NCBI GenBank assembly: GCA_910577525.1 | Contig: CAJTLI010000021.1 | Coordinates: 1-42,019 of the forward strand | DNA length: 42,019 nucleotides | From: an uncultured Oscillospiraceae bacterium | Lineage (GTDB): Bacteria > Bacillota > Clostridia > Oscillospirales > Oscillospiraceae | Direction of reading: 5' to 3' | Part shown: one piece after another, positions 40,257-42,019 of the stretch | How the letters are laid out: each line of letters begins with the position of its first letter | How positions within the stretch are numbered: position 1 is the stretch's first letter | The notes under the pieces: generated by a model | Databases searched by the model: none | Told to the model about the DNA's origin: nothing | The model's input: the letters and a program-made list of their open reading frames with translations, nothing else | Made by a program: the position numbers and the translations under genes

Positions 40257-40284
40257 AAGGCCCCTGCCGTTGGGCAGGGGCCTT
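40257..40284 (-). terminator. Terminator after the decarboxylase beta-subunit gene
   Basis: A 12-bp stem (40257-40268 with 40273-40284) lies 21 bp after the stop at 40306. The minus-strand tail CCCTTT is weak. Confidence 0.65.
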
Positions 40285-40305
40285 GGATGCGGGAAGAAGC
40301 TGAAA

Positions 40306-41733
40306 TCAGCCGAACACCGCCAGCAGGAAGCCCGCGGCGATGGCGGAGCCGATGACGCCGGCCACGTTGGGACCCATGGCGTGCATGAGCAGGAAGTTGG
40401 AGGGATTGGCCTCCTGGCCCACCTGCTGGGACACCCGGGCCGCCATGGGCACCGCGGACACGCCGGCGGAACCGATGAGGGGGTTGATCTTGCCGCCGGA
40501 AAGCTTGTACATGAGCTTGCCCATGAGCAGGCCGCCGATGGTGGAGAACATGAAGGCGATGACGCCCAGCACCACGATCATCAGGGTCTGGAGGGACAGG
40601 AACCGGGCGGCCACGGTGGTGGCCCCCACGCTGATGCCCAAAAACAGGGTGACGATGTTCATCAGGGCGTTCTGGGCGGTGTCGGACAGGCGCTCGGTGA
40701 CGCCGGTCTCCTTCAGCAGGTTGCCGAACATCAGGCAGCCGATGAGGGGGGCGGTGGACGGGATGAGCAGGATGACGAAGGTGGCCACCAGGATGGGGAA
40801 CACGATCTTCTCCACCTTGGACACCTCCCGGGCCTGCTCCATCTTTACTTTCCGCTCCTTCTCCGTGGTCAGCGCCCGCATGAGGGGCTTCTGAATCATG
40901 GGGATCAGGGCCATATAGGAGTAGGCGGCGATGGCGATGGGGCCCAGGAAGGCCGGGGCCAGCTTGGTAGTCAGGTAGATGGCCGTGGGGCCGTCCGCGC
41001 CGCCGATGATGCCGATGGCGGCGGCGATGTTGCCGGCAAAGCCCAGCAGGCAGGCGCCGAAGAAGGCGAAGAACACACCCAGCTGAGCCGCCGCGCCCAT
41101 GAGCATGGAGGAGGGCCGGGCGATGAGGGGGCCGAAGTCGGTCATGGCGCCCACGCCGATGAAGATCAGACAGGGGTACACGCCCGCCTTCACGCCGATA
41201 TACAGGATGTCCAGCAGGCCGCCCAGATGGATGATGTCGGTGAAGGACAGCTCGCTTTTGATCTGGATGGTGGACAGGACGCTCTCGTCGAAGGCGGAAG
41301 AGGTCGCCAGGCTCTGGAAGTCGGCGGAGATATTGGCGCCTGTTTCCGCCGCCGTCTCAAAATACTCCTCGATCTGGCCGGTGGTGTGGCCGCAGGCCCT
41401 GGCCGCCAGATAATAATAATATTCCTCCTCGCTGTAGGCGCGCTCCTCCGCCGTGTTGTAGAGAGCGTAGTCGTTGGTGGCGTCGTAGGGGCACTCGTAG
41501 ACGTAGGCGTCCCACATCCCCATATGGTACAGTCCCGCGCCGGGGATGTTGGTGAGCAGCACGCCGAAGGCGATGCCCACCAGCAGCAGCGGCTCAAACT
41601 TTTTGCCGATGCCCAGATAGAGCAGCACGCAGGCCACGGCGATCATGATGAGGTTTTTCCAGCCGCCCGCCGCGAAGAACCCGGCAAAGCCGGACTCGAC
41701 GGCCAGCTTGGACAGGGTTTGTAAGATATCCAT
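40306..41733 (-). CDS. Na+-translocating decarboxylase beta subunit
   Basis: A 475-residue membrane protein of the OadB/GcdB/MmdB family. It couples decarboxylation of biotin-bound carboxylate to sodium export. Signatures are FIGVGAMTDFGPLIARP (191-207) and the sodium-site region GIIGGADGPTAIY (about 243-255). NPLIGSAGVSAVP and GPNVAGVIGSAIAAG are near the end. It is longer than usual (about 370-430) because of a Tyr/Glu-rich insertion of roughly 100 residues (about 72-170). AAGGAGG precedes the ATG. It follows the biotin carrier gene by 12 bp. Which acid is decarboxylated cannot be told. Confidence 0.94.
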   Translation of the reverse strand: MDILQTLSKLAVESGFAGFFAAGGWKNLIMIAVACVLLYLGIGKKFEPLLLVGIAFGVLLTNIPGAGLYHMGMWDAYVYECPYDATNDYALYNTAEERAYSEEEYYYYLAARACGHTTGQIEEYFETAAETGANISADFQSLATSSAFDESVLSTIQIKSELSFTDIIHLGGLLDILYIGVKAGVYPCLIFIGVGAMTDFGPLIARPSSMLMGAAAQLGVFFAFFGACLLGFAGNIAAAIGIIGGADGPTAIYLTTKLAPAFLGPIAIAAYSYMALIPMIQKPLMRALTTEKERKVKMEQAREVSKVEKIVFPILVATFVILLIPSTAPLIGCLMFGNLLKETGVTERLSDTAQNALMNIVTLFLGISVGATTVAARFLSLQTLMIVVLGVIAFMFSTIGGLLMGKLMYKLSGGKINPLIGSAGVSAVPMAARVSQQVGQEANPSNFLLMHAMGPNVAGVIGSAIAAGFLLAVFG

Positions 41734-41745
41734 ACAAGCCCCTCC

Positions 41746-42019
41746 TTACGCCAGGACGATCAGCGGCGAACCGGTCTCCACATGGCTGCCCTTCTGCACC
41801 ACAACCTGAGCCACGGTGCCGTCCTTGGGGGCGAGGATCTCGTTTTCCATCTTCATGGCCTCCAGCACCACCAGCAGCTGGCCCTCCTTGACAGCGGCGC
41901 CCTGGGCCACCTCCACCCGGAGGATGGTGCCGGGCATGGGGGAGTTCACAGGCTCGCCCGCGGCGATGGCGGCGGGGGCCGCAGGGGCCGCGGGAGCAGC
42001 GGCGGCGGGGGCGGCAGCG
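41746..42019 (-). CDS. Biotin carrier subunit of the decarboxylase (partial, cut by window end)
   Basis: The visible 90 residues have an Ala/Pro-rich flexible linker (running off the window edge) and a complete biotinyl domain. The biotinylated lysine is in EAMKMEN. Such linker-biotin proteins (GcdC/MmdC type) carry CO2 from the carboxyltransferase to the membrane beta subunit encoded just downstream. The true start is beyond 42019; the GTG at 41949 is internal because the linker frame continues upstream. It could also be the C-terminal end of a larger alpha subunit. Confidence 0.88.
   Translation of the reverse strand, partial: AAAPAAAAPAAPAAPAAIAAGEPVNSPMPGTILRVEVAQGAAVKEGQLLVVLEAMKMENEILAPKDGTVAQVVVQKGSHVETGSPLIVLA

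Overview
The window looks like a chromosomal segment of a GC-rich, endospore-forming gut Clostridium, most likely an Oscillospiraceae/Ruminococcaceae-type member of the Bacillota. The evidence is Spo0A, SpoIVB and SpoIID; strong GGAGG-type ribosome-binding sites; an alanine T-box; a QueT transporter behind a preQ1-III-like leader; a bile-salt-hydrolase-type enzyme; a clostridial EF-P/CD1247 pair; and a Na+-translocating decarboxylase. No tRNA, rRNA, intact insertion sequence, prophage or CRISPR array was found. Taxonomy is inferred from gene content only.

Layout. 1-2.5 kb: luxE-luxC pair (fatty acid activation and acyl reduction) without luciferase genes, with a four-way-junction palindrome in its leader. 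2.7-5.6 kb: spo0A and spoIVB with Spo0A boxes, and a divergent DUF6512 membrane gene. 5.6-7.6 kb: proBA. 7.9-9.7 kb: nfeD, SPFH/stomatin and DUF4177. 9.9-12 kb: 23S rRNA guanine methyltransferase, then a lipid kinase, separated by a 76-bp palindromic repeat that supplies the stop codon of the first gene. 12.1-15.8 kb: citrate synthase, spoIID and a choloylglycine-hydrolase family enzyme. 16-17.1 kb: efp and a CD1247-type zinc-ribbon protein. 17.2-22.1 kb: DUF2461, a VanW-family wall protein, and class III fructose-1,6-bisphosphatase. 22.2-25.8 kb: YciI, recR, an unknown protein, rpe, a GC-rich structured intergenic region, and threonine dehydratase. 26-29.3 kb: five-gene xpaC-telA-TPM envelope cluster. 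29.6-31.3 kb: Na/Pi cotransporter. 31.4-35.1 kb: alanine T-box, two small genes, alaS. 35.2-37.7 kb: unknown protein fused in frame to DUF4250, cupin, HIT and CmpB-like genes. 37.8-39.4 kb: iron alcohol dehydrogenase and GtrA. 39.5-40.2 kb: queT with its leader. 40.3-42 kb: Na+-pumping decarboxylase beta subunit and a biotin carrier cut by the window edge.

Most genes are housekeeping or sporulation genes in short operons. Promoters are often recognisable (TTGNCN, 16-18 bp spacer, TATAAT-like), and several carry extended -10 motifs (TGGTATAMT or TGTGATAAAAT). Nearly every transcription unit ends in a strong hairpin. The least explained parts are the cloverleaf palindrome before luxE, the xpaC-telA-TPM cluster with a separately encoded Gly/Arg/Pro tail, the two small genes between the T-box and alaS, the DUF4250 fusion with a complete internal ribosome-binding site, the structured leader of the VanW gene, and the GC-rich RNA-like rod before rpe. 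I found no clear new defence or biosynthetic system.
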